This document shows positions 27,594 through 36,800 of a stretch of DNA of 49,987 nt, piece by piece. The stretch's first letter is position 1, and each line of letters opens with the position of its first letter. The DNA comes from JAGOUN01 sp040389005. Lineage in GTDB: Bacteria; Pseudomonadota; Gammaproteobacteria; JAGOUN01. Location of the stretch: contig JAZKAS010000045.1 of NCBI GenBank assembly GCA_040389005.1, positions 1-49,987 on the forward strand, read 5' to 3'. The translations under genes and the position numbers were made by a program. The notes below the pieces were generated by a model. The model was not told where the DNA came from. It ran no database searches and worked only from the letters and a program-made list of their open reading frames with translations.

Positions 27594-28039
27594 TCACGAC
27601 ATGGCTTAATCATATCAATATGCAAAATACCATCTTCATCGTAAGGGTCGCCCATGATTTCAAAACCAAAGCCTTGGTAAAATTCTATTAAATAGTGTTG
27701 CGCTGAAATTTTAATTGGCTGCGTTGTTTCTCCTTTTATCCATCGAATGATTTCTTGAACCAACTCTTTAGCCAGACCTTTTCCACGTTGATTTTTCCGA
27801 ATAACAATACGACCAAAACGCGCATTTGCATCCTCTTGTGTTGGTAAAAAAATTCTTCCATAGGCAATGAGTTCACTTTTGTTTTTATCATAATGTAAAA
27901 CATGTATCGCCTCAAAATCTTTGCCGTCAACATCTTGGTAAACACATCGCTGCTCAAGCACAAATACTTCAGCGCGCAACTGATAGAGATCATGGACTTC
28001 TGTCGCGCTCAACTCACTAAACCGCCTAATATCCCACAT
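27590..28039 (-). CDS. elaA: GNAT-family acetyltransferase ElaA
   Basis: This 149-residue protein matches ElaA, a small GNAT acetyltransferase of unknown substrate. The acetyl-CoA loop is in RKNQRGKGLAKEL, preceded by FGRIVI; the N-terminal LYQLRAEVFVLEQRCVYQDVDGKD is the ElaA signature. The ATG at 28039 is preceded by GAGGGAAAAT; a TTG at 28051 would add four residues and is less likely. It is the first gene of an elaA-epmC pair and is transcribed from the minus-strand half of the divergent promoter at 28086-28114. Confidence 0.9.
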   Translation of the reverse strand: MWDIRRFSELSATEVHDLYQLRAEVFVLEQRCVYQDVDGKDFEAIHVLHYDKNKSELIAYGRIFLPTQEDANARFGRIVIRKNQRGKGLAKELVQEIIRWIKGETTQPIKISAQHYLIEFYQGFGFEIMGDPYDEDGILHIDMIKPCRD

Positions 28040-28058
28040 ATTTTCCCTCAAAATTCTG

Positions 28059-28088
28059 ATGTCACGTACGGTAAATTAGTCGTATACT
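28059..28088 (+). promoter_or_regulatory. Candidate promoter for the membrane protein/ABC exporter pair
   Basis: ATGTCA at 28059-28064 and TATACT at 28083-28088 are 18 bases apart, 28 bases before the ATG at 28116. The -10 lies within a near-palindrome (28077-28098) and overlaps the -10 of the opposing promoter. Confidence 0.5.
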
Positions 28089-28098
28089 ATACCGACTA
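28077..28098. promoter_or_regulatory. Near-palindromic operator candidate
   Basis: TAGTCGTATA and TATACCGACTA form an interrupted dyad with one bulged base. It spans the -10 elements of both divergent promoters, the position where a repressor dimer would block both genes. Confidence 0.45.
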
Positions 28099-28114
28099 TC
28101 TTATCGCGAATCAA
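28086..28114 (-). promoter_or_regulatory. Candidate promoter for elaA-epmC
   Basis: On the minus strand TTGATT (28114-28109) and TATAGT (28091-28086) are exactly 17 bases apart, both close to consensus, and lie about 50 bases upstream of elaA. Confidence 0.6.
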
Positions 28115-28115
28115 A

Positions 28116-28613
28116 ATGATGTTACCTTTTTTCATTATTAGCTTTGGCATTTTAACCAGACTCATCCCGCATCTTCCTAATTTCTCTCCTGAAATTATCT
28201 TTGCCCTATATTTAGGAATGAAAAATACGCCACTACGCGCAAGTGCGTTTATTATTTTAATGGCCGTCATCTCTGATCTTTTACTGGGATTTGGCATTGG
28301 CAGCTGGGCCCTGTTGACTTATAGCGCTTTACTCATAACAGGCGGGGTCGGTTTCTGGATACGAAAAAAAGGATTTAGCGCTACATTCATGGGAACTTCT
28401 TGCGCAGTAACTCTGGGCTATTGGATTTGGACGAATTTTGGCACTTGGTTCATAACCGCATTATACCCTCATAACGCAGCAGGATTAGTGAAATGTTACA
28501 CACTCGCCCTGCCGTTTTTAGCGAATTCTCTTGCGGCAAGTTTTGCGTGGTGTGCTATAATTGTGGTTTGCGAAAATTACTTCTCAAAAAAATATGTTAT
28601 AGAGGCCGTATGA
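28116..28613 (+). CDS. Polytopic membrane protein, DUF6580-like
   Basis: This 165-residue protein is nearly all membrane helices: about five spans, including FFIISFGILTRLIPHL at the start, FIILMAVISDLLLGFG and ALLTYSALLITGGVGFWI. It resembles the DUF6580 group of small integral proteins, which look like transporter substrate-binding membrane subunits; the function is unknown. Its stop overlaps the start of the ABC exporter by four bases (ATGA), so the two are translationally coupled and may work together. The start is the first of two adjacent ATGs; the ribosome site is weak. Confidence 0.75.
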   Translation: MMLPFFIISFGILTRLIPHLPNFSPEIIFALYLGMKNTPLRASAFIILMAVISDLLLGFGIGSWALLTYSALLITGGVGFWIRKKGFSATFMGTSCAVTLGYWIWTNFGTWFITALYPHNAAGLVKCYTLALPFLANSLAASFAWCAIIVVCENYFSKKYVIEAV

Positions 28614-30373
28614 AACTCCCTAAATCTGCCCTCGCGTTTATTTTTTATTTCGCCCGCAAGCAATGGCTAAAGTTTTCCATCATTATCTTTTCATTTATCG
28701 TGTGGGCAGTCAGCGACGCCATTTTCCCTTATTTTCTTAAAAAAATTGTTAATACACTGCAAAATTATCAAGGCGAAAGAAGCGGCATTTATGTCGCGAT
28801 CGGCAGCACGTTATTACTCTTAATTGTTTTTTGGTTTGCGGCTGAATTTTTTATGCGCGTTCAAGGCATTACGCAAATTTATACTTTTCCACGCTTTCGA
28901 GCCAATATTCGTGAGGCGGTATTTAAATATGCCACCTCACATTCACACGAATACTTTTCCAGTAACTTCGCCGGCAACCTTGCTAAAAAATTAGCAGATT
29001 TATCGACGAGCTGCCAAACGATTCTGGAAATTATTTGCTTCAACGGTATCACTGCGCTCACTGGCACGATCATTGTTTTAGTCATGATGTGGCAAACCAG
29101 TCCTGTTTTTGCTGCTATATTAGCTGCATGGATTTGCTTGCACTTCTGTATTATTTTTCTATTTTTTCAGCGGGGAAATAAATTATCTGCCATTCATTCT
29201 GAGGCAGTTTCTGCACTCAGCGGCAAGATTGTCGATGTTTTTTCCAACATGCTCAATGCGCGTTTGTTTGCGCGATCACGTTTTGAAGCAGAATACTTAA
29301 AAAAATTTCAAGATGATGAAATTAACAAAGCAAAAGCAGCCACCTGGGTCGTTGAAAAAATGCGAATCTGTTTAGGCTTTAATGGATTAGCCATGATGTT
29401 TGGCATGATTTATGGATTATTGTATGGCTGGGTGCATCACTGGGTGACGCTCGGCGATTTTACGCAAGTACTCATGCAAGCGTTTTGGTTATTGGGATGG
29501 ATGTGGTATATCAGCTTTCAAATGACGATGTTTTCACGCGAATTGGGAACGGTCAGTAATGCATTAGCGCTGGTCAATCAAGCGCATGATCTTGTTGATA
29601 AGCCTGATGCGCCTTCACTCGTCATTCAAAACGGTAATATTACATTTAATGCGGTTGCTTTTGCTTATAATAAAAACGGCAATGTTTTCAAAAACTTGAA
29701 TGTAAAAATTCCTGCAGGAGAAAAAATCGGATTGGTTGGTTTTTCAGGTTCAGGCAAAACGACTTTTGTGAATTTGATTTTACGATTTTACGATATTCAA
29801 TCAGGCAGCATTACGATTGATGATCAAAATATTGCAAACGTCACTCAAGATTCATTGCGATCACAAATTGCCATGATTCCACAAGATCCTGCGTTATTTC
29901 ATCGCACGCTTATGGAAAATATTCGTTATGGGCGTTTAGATGCCACGGATGAAGAAGTTATACAAGCCTCTAAGCTCGCACATTGTGATGAATTCATTGA
30001 AAAATTAGACGATCAATACGAAGCGCTGGTCGGCGAACGCGGTATAAAATTATCGGGCGGGCAACGACAACGCATTGCGATTGCACGTGCGATGCTCAAA
30101 AACGCACCGATTTTAATTTTGGACGAAGCCACTTCTGCCCTAGATTCAGTGACAGAAAAATTGATTCAACAAAGTTTGCATGCACTCATGCAAGGAAAAA
30201 CGACGATCGTCATCGCACATCGCTTATCAACCCTTGCAGATATGGATAGAATTTTGGTGTTTGATAAAGGCGAAATTATCGAAGAAGGCACAAAAGATAG
30301 TTTGCTGAAAACCGGCGGGCATTTTGCTAAGTTGTGGGCAATGCAAACCGATGGGTTTTTACCGGAATCTTAA
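28610..30373 (+). CDS. ABC exporter, fused membrane and ATPase domains
   Basis: A 587-residue half-transporter of the MsbA/multidrug type. Residues 1-320 hold about six membrane helices; the ATPase domain follows with Walker A GFSGSGKT at 377-384, Q-loop in IPQDP near 423-427, signature LSGGQ at 481-485, Walker B and catalytic Glu506 in ILILDE, and the switch His537. It would act as a homodimer. The ATG at 28610 has AGAGGC upstream and overlaps the preceding gene; the open frame begins earlier (28493) but lies inside that gene. The substrate could be a lipid, peptide or drug; nothing in the sequence decides. Confidence 0.9.
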   Translation: MKLPKSALAFIFYFARKQWLKFSIIIFSFIVWAVSDAIFPYFLKKIVNTLQNYQGERSGIYVAIGSTLLLLIVFWFAAEFFMRVQGITQIYTFPRFRANIREAVFKYATSHSHEYFSSNFAGNLAKKLADLSTSCQTILEIICFNGITALTGTIIVLVMMWQTSPVFAAILAAWICLHFCIIFLFFQRGNKLSAIHSEAVSALSGKIVDVFSNMLNARLFARSRFEAEYLKKFQDDEINKAKAATWVVEKMRICLGFNGLAMMFGMIYGLLYGWVHHWVTLGDFTQVLMQAFWLLGWMWYISFQMTMFSRELGTVSNALALVNQAHDLVDKPDAPSLVIQNGNITFNAVAFAYNKNGNVFKNLNVKIPAGEKIGLVGFSGSGKTTFVNLILRFYDIQSGSITIDDQNIANVTQDSLRSQIAMIPQDPALFHRTLMENIRYGRLDATDEEVIQASKLAHCDEFIEKLDDQYEALVGERGIKLSGGQRQRIAIARAMLKNAPILILDEATSALDSVTEKLIQQSLHALMQGKTTIVIAHRLSTLADMDRILVFDKGEIIEEGTKDSLLKTGGHFAKLWAMQTDGFLPES

Positions 30374-30377
30374 GGCG

Positions 30378-30638
30378 CTAAAACCAATGAAACCCTTTGG
30401 CCAACATACCGCCCAATGTAACAATAACGCTGACGCTGGCCCATGCTACGAATCTTAATGTCTCATAACGAAGCTTTTCAATCGCAAGCTCAAGGTCTTT
30501 TTTTGTGGCCAGCTCATTTTTTACTTCTGTGACAACCTGTTCCATATGACGCGCCTGAACCTCAGACTGTTTATCCGTAAAGCCAGCTTCTTTTAATTCA
30601 TGCATGTAATTAACAATAGATATCGCCATTGCGCTCAT
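30378..30638 (-). CDS. Small coiled-coil membrane-anchored protein (DUF1640-like)
   Basis: This 86-residue protein has a charged helical N-terminal two-thirds (EVQARHMEQVVTEVKNELATKKDLELAIEKL) and one C-terminal hydrophobic helix (FVAWASVSVIVTLGGMLA), the layout of the DUF1640/CCDC90 coiled-coil group found in many bacteria and in phage or plasmid regions. Function is unknown; oligomerisation through the coiled coil with a tail anchor in the inner membrane is likely. It ends four bases after the ABC exporter, convergent with it. Confidence 0.7.
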   Translation of the reverse strand: MSAMAISIVNYMHELKEAGFTDKQSEVQARHMEQVVTEVKNELATKKDLELAIEKLRYETLRFVAWASVSVIVTLGGMLAKGFHWF

Positions 30639-30746
30639 TATGCCCTCGAAATAGATTGATAAATCTTAAGCTTAAACAAGAAAATCGTCAATGTGACAGA
30701 TAAAGAAGGAAAGGAATAAAAACTTAAACGCCATATCGGAGAAATA

Positions 30747-30822
30747 TGGCGTCCCCAAGGGGGTTCGAACCCCTGTTACCGCCGTGAAAGGGCAGTGTCC
30801 TAGGCCACTAGACGATGGGGAC
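30747..30822 (-). tRNA. tRNA-Glu (anticodon TTC)
   Basis: The reverse complement folds as a standard cloverleaf: acceptor GTCCCC/GGGGAC, anticodon loop around CCTTTCACG with TTC, and T-arm with GGTTCGAACCCC. Discriminator G and an encoded CCA are present (30747-30750), giving 76 bases. It lies 15 bases downstream of tRNA-Ala and is likely co-transcribed with it. Confidence 0.97.
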
Positions 30823-30837
30823 ATTTATCAATATTCC

Positions 30838-30913
30838 TGGTGGAGCTAAGCGGGTTCGAACCGCTGACCCCTAACATGCCATGCTAGTGCTCTACCAGCT
30901 GAGCTATAGCCCC
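30838..30913 (-). tRNA. tRNA-Ala (anticodon GGC)
   Basis: The reverse complement begins GGGGCTATAGCTCAGC and ends GCTTAGCTCCACCA. The anticodon loop reads ATGGCAT, giving GGC. CCA is encoded; the total is 76 bases. It precedes tRNA-Glu on the same strand and lies near gltX, whose product charges tRNA-Glu. Confidence 0.97.
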
Positions 30914-30998
30914 ATATTCAGGAGGGGAGATTTTAAGCAGACGATAGGAGGTTGTCAACAAAATTCCACTAAAATCATCCCCAAAAGGATACAATTAC

Positions 30999-31478
30999 CT
31001 AAGAAACAAGCGCCGATGTATATTGAGCGACACAAAAATATCCAAGCCCCGTAACACCTTGAACCTGCTTAGTCTTTAAATCCATTGTACTAACGACTTC
31101 ATAACGCACTTTTTGACGCCCAATGCTGGCAGAACCAAAATCCACCAACGCTTCACCTTGGAAAAGTCTTTGCGCATATTGATTAGAAAACGCATGAAAA
31201 CCACGCCCTTCTAACGATACAATTTTTAGAGTATTCGTGATGCTGATAGGCTGATCCGCTGTAATGATCGGTTTTTTCCCGTGTATTTGGTCAAAAGACG
31301 GATCAGGCACCACGGTATCGGCAAACAAAGACTGGCACTGAGCCTGAGTAATGATAGGCGATATTGATTCTATGTTAGAAAACTTTAACAAACGGTGTGA
31401 TAATTCTGCCGCTTCGACAGTGCCCGCAAACGACACACCCAACATCATAATTAACATACTTTTTTTATACAGATTCAT
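30999..31478 (-). CDS. Exported hypothetical protein
   Basis: This 159-residue protein starts with a signal peptide: Lys5-Lys6 followed by SMLIMMLGVSFAGTVEA, with likely cleavage after the alanines near residue 24. The mature part is beta-rich and has two cysteines (in QAQCQSLF and LGYFCVAQY) that could form a disulfide. I recognise no domain. A strong site, AAAAGGAG, precedes the ATG. It sits between tRNA-Ala and gltX on the same strand. A periplasmic or secreted role is inferred only from the signal peptide. Confidence 0.75.
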   Translation of the reverse strand: MNLYKKSMLIMMLGVSFAGTVEAAELSHRLLKFSNIESISPIITQAQCQSLFADTVVPDPSFDQIHGKKPIITADQPISITNTLKIVSLEGRGFHAFSNQYAQRLFQGEALVDFGSASIGRQKVRYEVVSTMDLKTKQVQGVTGLGYFCVAQYTSALVS

Positions 31479-31521
31479 GACTTACTCCTTTTAACTATCC
31501 ACTATATACAATACAAATAAA

Positions 31522-32673
31522 TTAAACACTAAGCAACGTTCGTCGCGCTTGATTAATTCTATGAAGCACTTCTTCTTTCATAAAAAGCGCTAACGTCACA
31601 TCCACCCCCGGCGATACGACATTTCCTGTCAATGCAATCCGTAATGGTTGCGCCACTTGTGGAAACTTGACCCCCAATGCCACAACTACACTTTGAATGA
31701 CACCATGAATCGCTTCTTTGTTCCAATCAGACAATCCACTTAATTGATCATGCACCCGTGCAAATCCGGCATCCGCATCCGTATTAATAAACTTAGCGAC
31801 GGCTACTTCATCATATTTTTCAACAGGTTCGAACCAAAAACGACTCGCTTGAGCCATTTCTTTTAAGGTCTTGGCGCGATCTTTCATCACTTCAAAAACT
31901 TCAGCCAATGCAGGACCTTTTGAAACATCAATATTCAAATAGTCAAATTGTTTTTTAAGCGCAGTGAGCACTTTTTCAATCGGCAATGTGTTCATATAAT
32001 GATGATTAAGCCATTGTAATTTTTCGATATTAAACATGGCTGGGCTTTTACTAACTTTTGTTAAATCAAATGCTTCGATCATTTCGCTTAATGAAAAAAT
32101 TTCTTGATCGCCATGCGCCCAACCTAATCGCACTAAATAATTTAAAAGTGCTTCGGGCAAATAACCTTCTTGCTCGTAATCCGTAACGCTTTCCGCGCCA
32201 TGACGTTTTGAAAGCTTTTTACCATCTTCGCCTAAAATCATCGGTACGTGCGCATAATGCGGCGCAGGATAATTTAATGCTTGAAACATATTGATTTGTC
32301 GCGGCGTATTATTGACATGATCATTGCCACGGATAACATGCGTGATCTTCATTTCCATATCATCTACAACGACTGTGAAATTATACGTCGGCGAACCATC
32401 TGTGCGCGCAATAATTAAATCATCGAGCTCTTGGTTAGAAAATTTAATTTCACCCAAAATTAAATCGTTAAAAATAACATCGCCCGCTTCTGGATTTTTA
32501 AAACGCACAACAAAAGGTTTATCTATTGGCGAAGTGAGATGGCGACAATGGCCATCATAGCGCGGCTTTTCTTTATTTTGTGTTTGTTGTTCACGCATTT
32601 TTTCTAAGCGTTCTTTATCGCAATAGCACTTGTAGGCTTTGCCTTCTTGCAACAAAACAAGTTCAAGAACAGA
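31522..32673 (-). CDS. gltX: Glutamyl-tRNA synthetase, C-terminal part (5' end broken)
   Basis: This fragment carries most of glutamyl-tRNA synthetase: EGKAYKCYCDKERLE, PRYDGHCR, TDGSPTYNFTVVVDD, ITHVIRGNDHVNNTPRQ, the KLSKRHG (KMSKS-type) loop and the anticodon-binding domain. Family homology can be followed back to the codons SVLEL at 32671-32659; immediately upstream is an in-frame TAA (32674-32676) in unrelated sequence next to the gap. The missing piece, about 20 residues between FDGM and SVLEL, should be short, so the break is most likely an assembly error or an unresolved insertion rather than natural decay. The Cys-x-Cys at YKCYC suggests part of the zinc-binding site found in many GltX proteins. 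Confidence 0.88.
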   Translation of the reverse strand, partial: SVLELVLLQEGKAYKCYCDKERLEKMREQQTQNKEKPRYDGHCRHLTSPIDKPFVVRFKNPEAGDVIFNDLILGEIKFSNQELDDLIIARTDGSPTYNFTVVVDDMEMKITHVIRGNDHVNNTPRQINMFQALNYPAPHYAHVPMILGEDGKKLSKRHGAESVTDYEQEGYLPEALLNYLVRLGWAHGDQEIFSLSEMIEAFDLTKVSKSPAMFNIEKLQWLNHHYMNTLPIEKVLTALKKQFDYLNIDVSKGPALAEVFEVMKDRAKTLKEMAQASRFWFEPVEKYDEVAVAKFINTDADAGFARVHDQLSGLSDWNKEAIHGVIQSVVVALGVKFPQVAQPLRIALTGNVVSPGVDVTLALFMKEEVLHRINQARRTLLSV

Positions 32674-32777
32674 TTATTTTTTCATGAAATACAAAATTGT
32701 TGCTTGGCAATATAAGGTTGGATAAGTGTCATTAGCCCACGTATAAATTTAAATTTTTGCATATAATNNNNNNNNNN
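32674..32777. other. Foreign sequence plus 10-N gap inside gltX
   Basis: Bases 32674-32767 do not encode glutamyl-tRNA synthetase in any frame and contain stops; 32768-32777 are N. Intact gltX needs about 60 bases here. The extra sequence is either the end of a repeated element at a contig edge or a misjoin. Confidence 0.85.
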
Positions 32778-32959
32778 TCCATGCCGTCAAAAATGGCTTG
32801 CACCGCTTCAGGTGTTGAGCGCTCTAAATCGGTATCTTCAATACGCAACAAAAACTTACCTGCATTCTTTTTTGCAAATAAATACGAATATAACGCAGTT
32901 CTAGCACCGCCTACATGCAGAAAGCCGGTGGGACTGGGGGCAAAACGGGTAATGACCAT
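32778..32959 (-). CDS. gltX: Glutamyl-tRNA synthetase, N-terminal part (3' end broken)
   Basis: This 60-residue fragment begins MVITRFAPSPTGFLHVGG, the class I HIGH-type motif of glutamyl-tRNA synthetase, continues through FLLRIEDTDLERSTPEAV, and stops at IFDGM where the scaffold gap begins. The ATG at 32959 has AAGGAGAATTTC upstream; a longer frame to 33070 runs into coaX on the other strand and is rejected. With the fragment at 31522-32673 it would make a normal enzyme of about 465 residues that charges the tRNA-Glu encoded at 30747-30822. Confidence 0.9.
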
Positions 32960-33035
32960 GAAATTCTCCTTAGTTGATCTTATATGTGATTTACGACAAA
33001 ATGCGCGCACTTCATCTTGTTTCTTGGGGACTATT

Positions 33036-33806
33036 ATGATGCTTTGTCTCGATGTCGGCAATACACACATTTACGGCGGTTTGTTAGATCAAAAAGAAAT
33101 TTGTTTGCGCTTCCGATTTCCTTCCTCGCAATCATTTACCTCAGATACATTTGGGCTTTTCCTCAAAGAAGTGATACGAGAAAATCACTTTGATCCAGAT
33201 AACATCAAAGCGATTAGCATTAGCTCTGTTGTTCCTGCGTTGAATTATTCCATTGCTTCTGCATGTGAAAAATATTTTTCGATCACCCCCATAACTATTA
33301 AACCTGGCACAAAAACCGGTTTAACTTTAGCCATTGACAACCCAACTGAATTAGGGGCAGATCGTATCGCCAATGCCGCTGGAGCACTGGCTCACTATCC
33401 GGGCAGAAATCTCGCTATTTTCGATTTCGGCACAGCAACAACCGCATGCGCCATTACTAAAGAAAGTGTCTATATTGGCGGCGCTATTTGGCCCGGATTA
33501 AAATCATCGATGGCCGCGCTTTCTTCTAAGACAGCTTTATTATCGGATGTGGAAATTTTAAAACCTAACACAATGTTAGGCATCAACACCAATACGCAAC
33601 TACAAATTGGTTTATATTATTCTCAGCTAGGGGCTGTTAAAGAAATTTTGCAACACTGGCAAAATACTGTATTTAAAACAGAACCCGCTGTGGTCATTGC
33701 GACCGGCGGCTATGCCCGCCTATTGATGGCAGAACCTATATTTGATGTCAATTTACCGGATTTAGTGCTTGATGGATTAAGAATCATTTGGAATAAAAAT
33801 CAATAA
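33036..33806 (+). CDS. coaX: Type III pantothenate kinase
   Basis: CoaX phosphorylates pantothenate in the first step of coenzyme A synthesis. The 256-residue protein of the ASKHA fold has the phosphate-1 loop in CLDVGNTHIYGG, the ELGADRIANAAGA segment, the phosphate-2 loop in IFDFGTATT, and IGGAIWPGL. The first of two adjacent ATGs (33036) lies five bases after TTGGGGA. It is divergent from gltX and converges on yhdP, ending one base before that gene's stop. Coenzyme A also feeds the 4'-phosphopantetheine of the peptide synthetase, though that link is only metabolic. Confidence 0.95.
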   Translation: MMLCLDVGNTHIYGGLLDQKEICLRFRFPSSQSFTSDTFGLFLKEVIRENHFDPDNIKAISISSVVPALNYSIASACEKYFSITPITIKPGTKTGLTLAIDNPTELGADRIANAAGALAHYPGRNLAIFDFGTATTACAITKESVYIGGAIWPGLKSSMAALSSKTALLSDVEILKPNTMLGINTNTQLQIGLYYSQLGAVKEILQHWQNTVFKTEPAVVIATGGYARLLMAEPIFDVNLPDLVLDGLRIIWNKNQ

Positions 33807-33807
33807 A

Positions 33808-36800
33808 TTATGTGGCATCCGTCACCGGAGCGATATTTTTTTCTTCTGGTTTTTTTTCTGCCTCTAAATCTAAACTAATCAATTGCGGTTTTGCCCACGG
33901 TCCGCGCAGTAGATACTTATAAGACGTAAATTTAGCAATACTGCCTGCGGCGATTTTATCAAACGCATACGTTGCAACACCCGCGATGGGCCCACCTGCA
34001 AGGGTCGCAATAAGCGGCAATGACGAAGTCACATAAGGCGTAACGACCAAGTAAAGATCATAGTCTTGCTTGACCAAGCCTAAGCGGCCCGTGAAGCCAA
34101 TTTTCGCTTCAGGCCCATCAAAGGCACCTTTTTCTACCTTGGCATCACCGTTTTGAAAATGCATAACACTGATCAACGAGTTAAAACTATAGCCATTTTC
34201 GCCCAAATCGCTAAAGTTCAATTGTAAACGACGCTGAATACTTTGCGCACTAAATAACGTCAGTACTTTGCCCAAGCCATTTTTCGCCGCATCGCCACTT
34301 AACGGGATGACGCCATTCTTCACATCGATCGACGCATCACCTTCAAGCGTTTGCAATTGAAACTTCATGGGCGAGCCTAGCCAACGAAGATTAAATGTAA
34401 CCGCGCCCTCTTGCGCTTCAAAATTCTGTGTAATATCACTAGCACTTAAAAATTTCCCCAGGTTTTTTGTGGCAAACTCGCCCTCTAAATAAGTCGTATC
34501 TTTCGCCCCTTCATTGACCCAGCGACCATGTGCAGAAATGTTATGGTATTTATTTTGCAAATAGATTTTGTCAAATTTAACACCATTAGTAATCGGTGTC
34601 GTTTGCACGATAGTGTGACCCCAATTCAATTTTCCTTTTTTAAATCGCTCAATCTCAAGATAAAAAGGTGGCCACGTTGCCGCAGTTTTTGCAGATAAAT
34701 CGGACGTTGATACTTCAACAGGTGGCGGCGTTACTTTTTTCTCATCTTTCAACGTCACATAACTGAAATTCGCATTAATCGGCTGCTTAGCATCAAACGG
34801 TAAAACCACTTTACCTTCTGCTTCATTCGATTGTATTTTCCATAAAAAATTATCGGCATTTCGCACTCCTGAAATCAACACACTAGAAAAATCATTTTTA
34901 TAAAGCGCTAAATGACTCACATGCACAGTTAACGCTGTTAATGACTGCCACAGTGATGGTGAATCCGATGTAGATGTTTTAGGTGTTGCAATTGTTAATG
35001 GCCAGGAAAAAGCAACTGCATGCGCGTCCACTTGTAACGTTCTTATTTTTTCCTGTGAATAATGCTGCACATCAACAATGGCATTCATATTTTTCGTATA
35101 ACTTAACATTAACCGCGCAATATCGGCAGTAGGATTCAATGAAATCTGCGCAGAAAACGGTACGGCACTTTTCGTTTCTTTACCTAAATCTTCAGGGAGA
35201 TTAATTTTTATTCCGCGTAAATCCGTATCAAAAGAAAATAAATATTCTGGAGCGCTCATAGGCACACGTAAATGGGCATGAAATTGTGAACGACCCGCTA
35301 AATAAAAAGAAAGCCAATCTATTTGAGAAAGCGTTTTGAGTTCAGAAACAGAAAAAGCACCTTGCGCGTCAACACCAATTGCCGTCATAACACCTTTTTG
35401 TTTCTCTGTGTTAATACTAAATTGCAAAGGCTCACTTTCTAGCGTAGCGTTAACATGATCTGCAAAAACGCTGTCTTGCGTAAAGTGAATGGCCCCTTTG
35501 ATATTTTTCACAATATCATTACTCAATGATTTCAATGAAAAGCTATCGCTTTGCGCGAGCCATTGCCCACTCACTTGAATATGATCATTATCAAGATGTG
35601 CGATCGGCAAACCGAGGTGCAAAGAAAGCGCGCCTGGTCCCGTTAAGTTAAACGGACTTAACCATTGACCCAACGTTTTATTAAGCGGTGTTTTTTGAAT
35701 ATATTTTAAATAATTGGGAATTTCTCCTGCCGCGTTGAGATCGACATTCACAATAGAATCATCCGCTTCATAATCTGGCACAGAAACACTGGCTTCACTG
35801 ATTTTTACACCATCTGCAACCACGCCGCTCGTAATTTTCATATTAAAGGCTTGATTATGCAGCATTAAATGGCCTGCTATATTTTTTACGGTTGGCCATT
35901 CAGGAGAAAAAGTAACATCCATTGGTTTTATTGATCCATCGACAATAAACACCCCTTCTTTTTTAGGATAAGGAAAATCATCAATCGCACCTCGAATTAA
36001 CACCTTGCCTTCACTTCCCAAACCTTGTCCTATAGCCGCCGTCAACCACTTCGCAAAATCAGGATCAAATTGTTTCATCGGTAAAAATTTTGTAGCCTCT
36101 TGGCTTTGCTTTAAATGATATTGACCAATTAATGACAGCATGACAGAAGCTGATGAGTTAAACGGGATTTCTAATTTCATGGCCCCTTGAGCTTCTGCGG
36201 TTACAGCGTTTGCGCGCATCGAACTGAAGAGTAATGAAAGCGTATGATCTGCAAATTGCCATTGACCATTCGCTGTTAAATTCTTGATCGAAAGGGGTTG
36301 ATCAAAATAATGCGGAAAATATAACGTATCATTCTGATCAAGCAACATAAAAGTGCCTTGCGAAAGACTGCCTGAAACTGCACCGGAAAGAGAGTGCATT
36401 TCCGGAAACTCCTGATACGCCACACTACTAAGATTGTGCAGCACAGCAGAAAAACGATAATCGTTAATGGCTGAAACATCCTGTGGAATTATGAGATCAA
36501 TATCCTTTATTACACCACCTACCTGGGCTTTCTCAACATTGAAATAGCCGGGTATTAAATTGAAAAAGTCGCCAATAATCGTAACATCCAACAAATTTAA
36601 TGAATTAAGATGCGCTGCATAATGATCCGAGAATCGCCATAACTCAAATGAGTAATCACTTGCTTCATGAGATGTTTTTGTGAGCGTCACTTTTTTTCCT
36701 TGCAGCACCCAATTATCACCATCGCTGCCCTTAACAGGTTGCCAAACAAAAACACCTGCAAAACTTGGAAAATGATGCTGCATATTTTCTTCTTGAAGCA

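Noticed and set aside
28493..28609. Longer start for the ABC exporter
   Set aside because: It lies wholly within the preceding membrane-protein gene in another frame; the ATG at 28610 has a good site and an ATGA overlap.
30378..30913. Prophage or integration site at the tRNA genes
   Set aside because: Two intact tRNAs and one small coiled-coil gene, but no integrase, no duplicated tRNA end and no phage genes.
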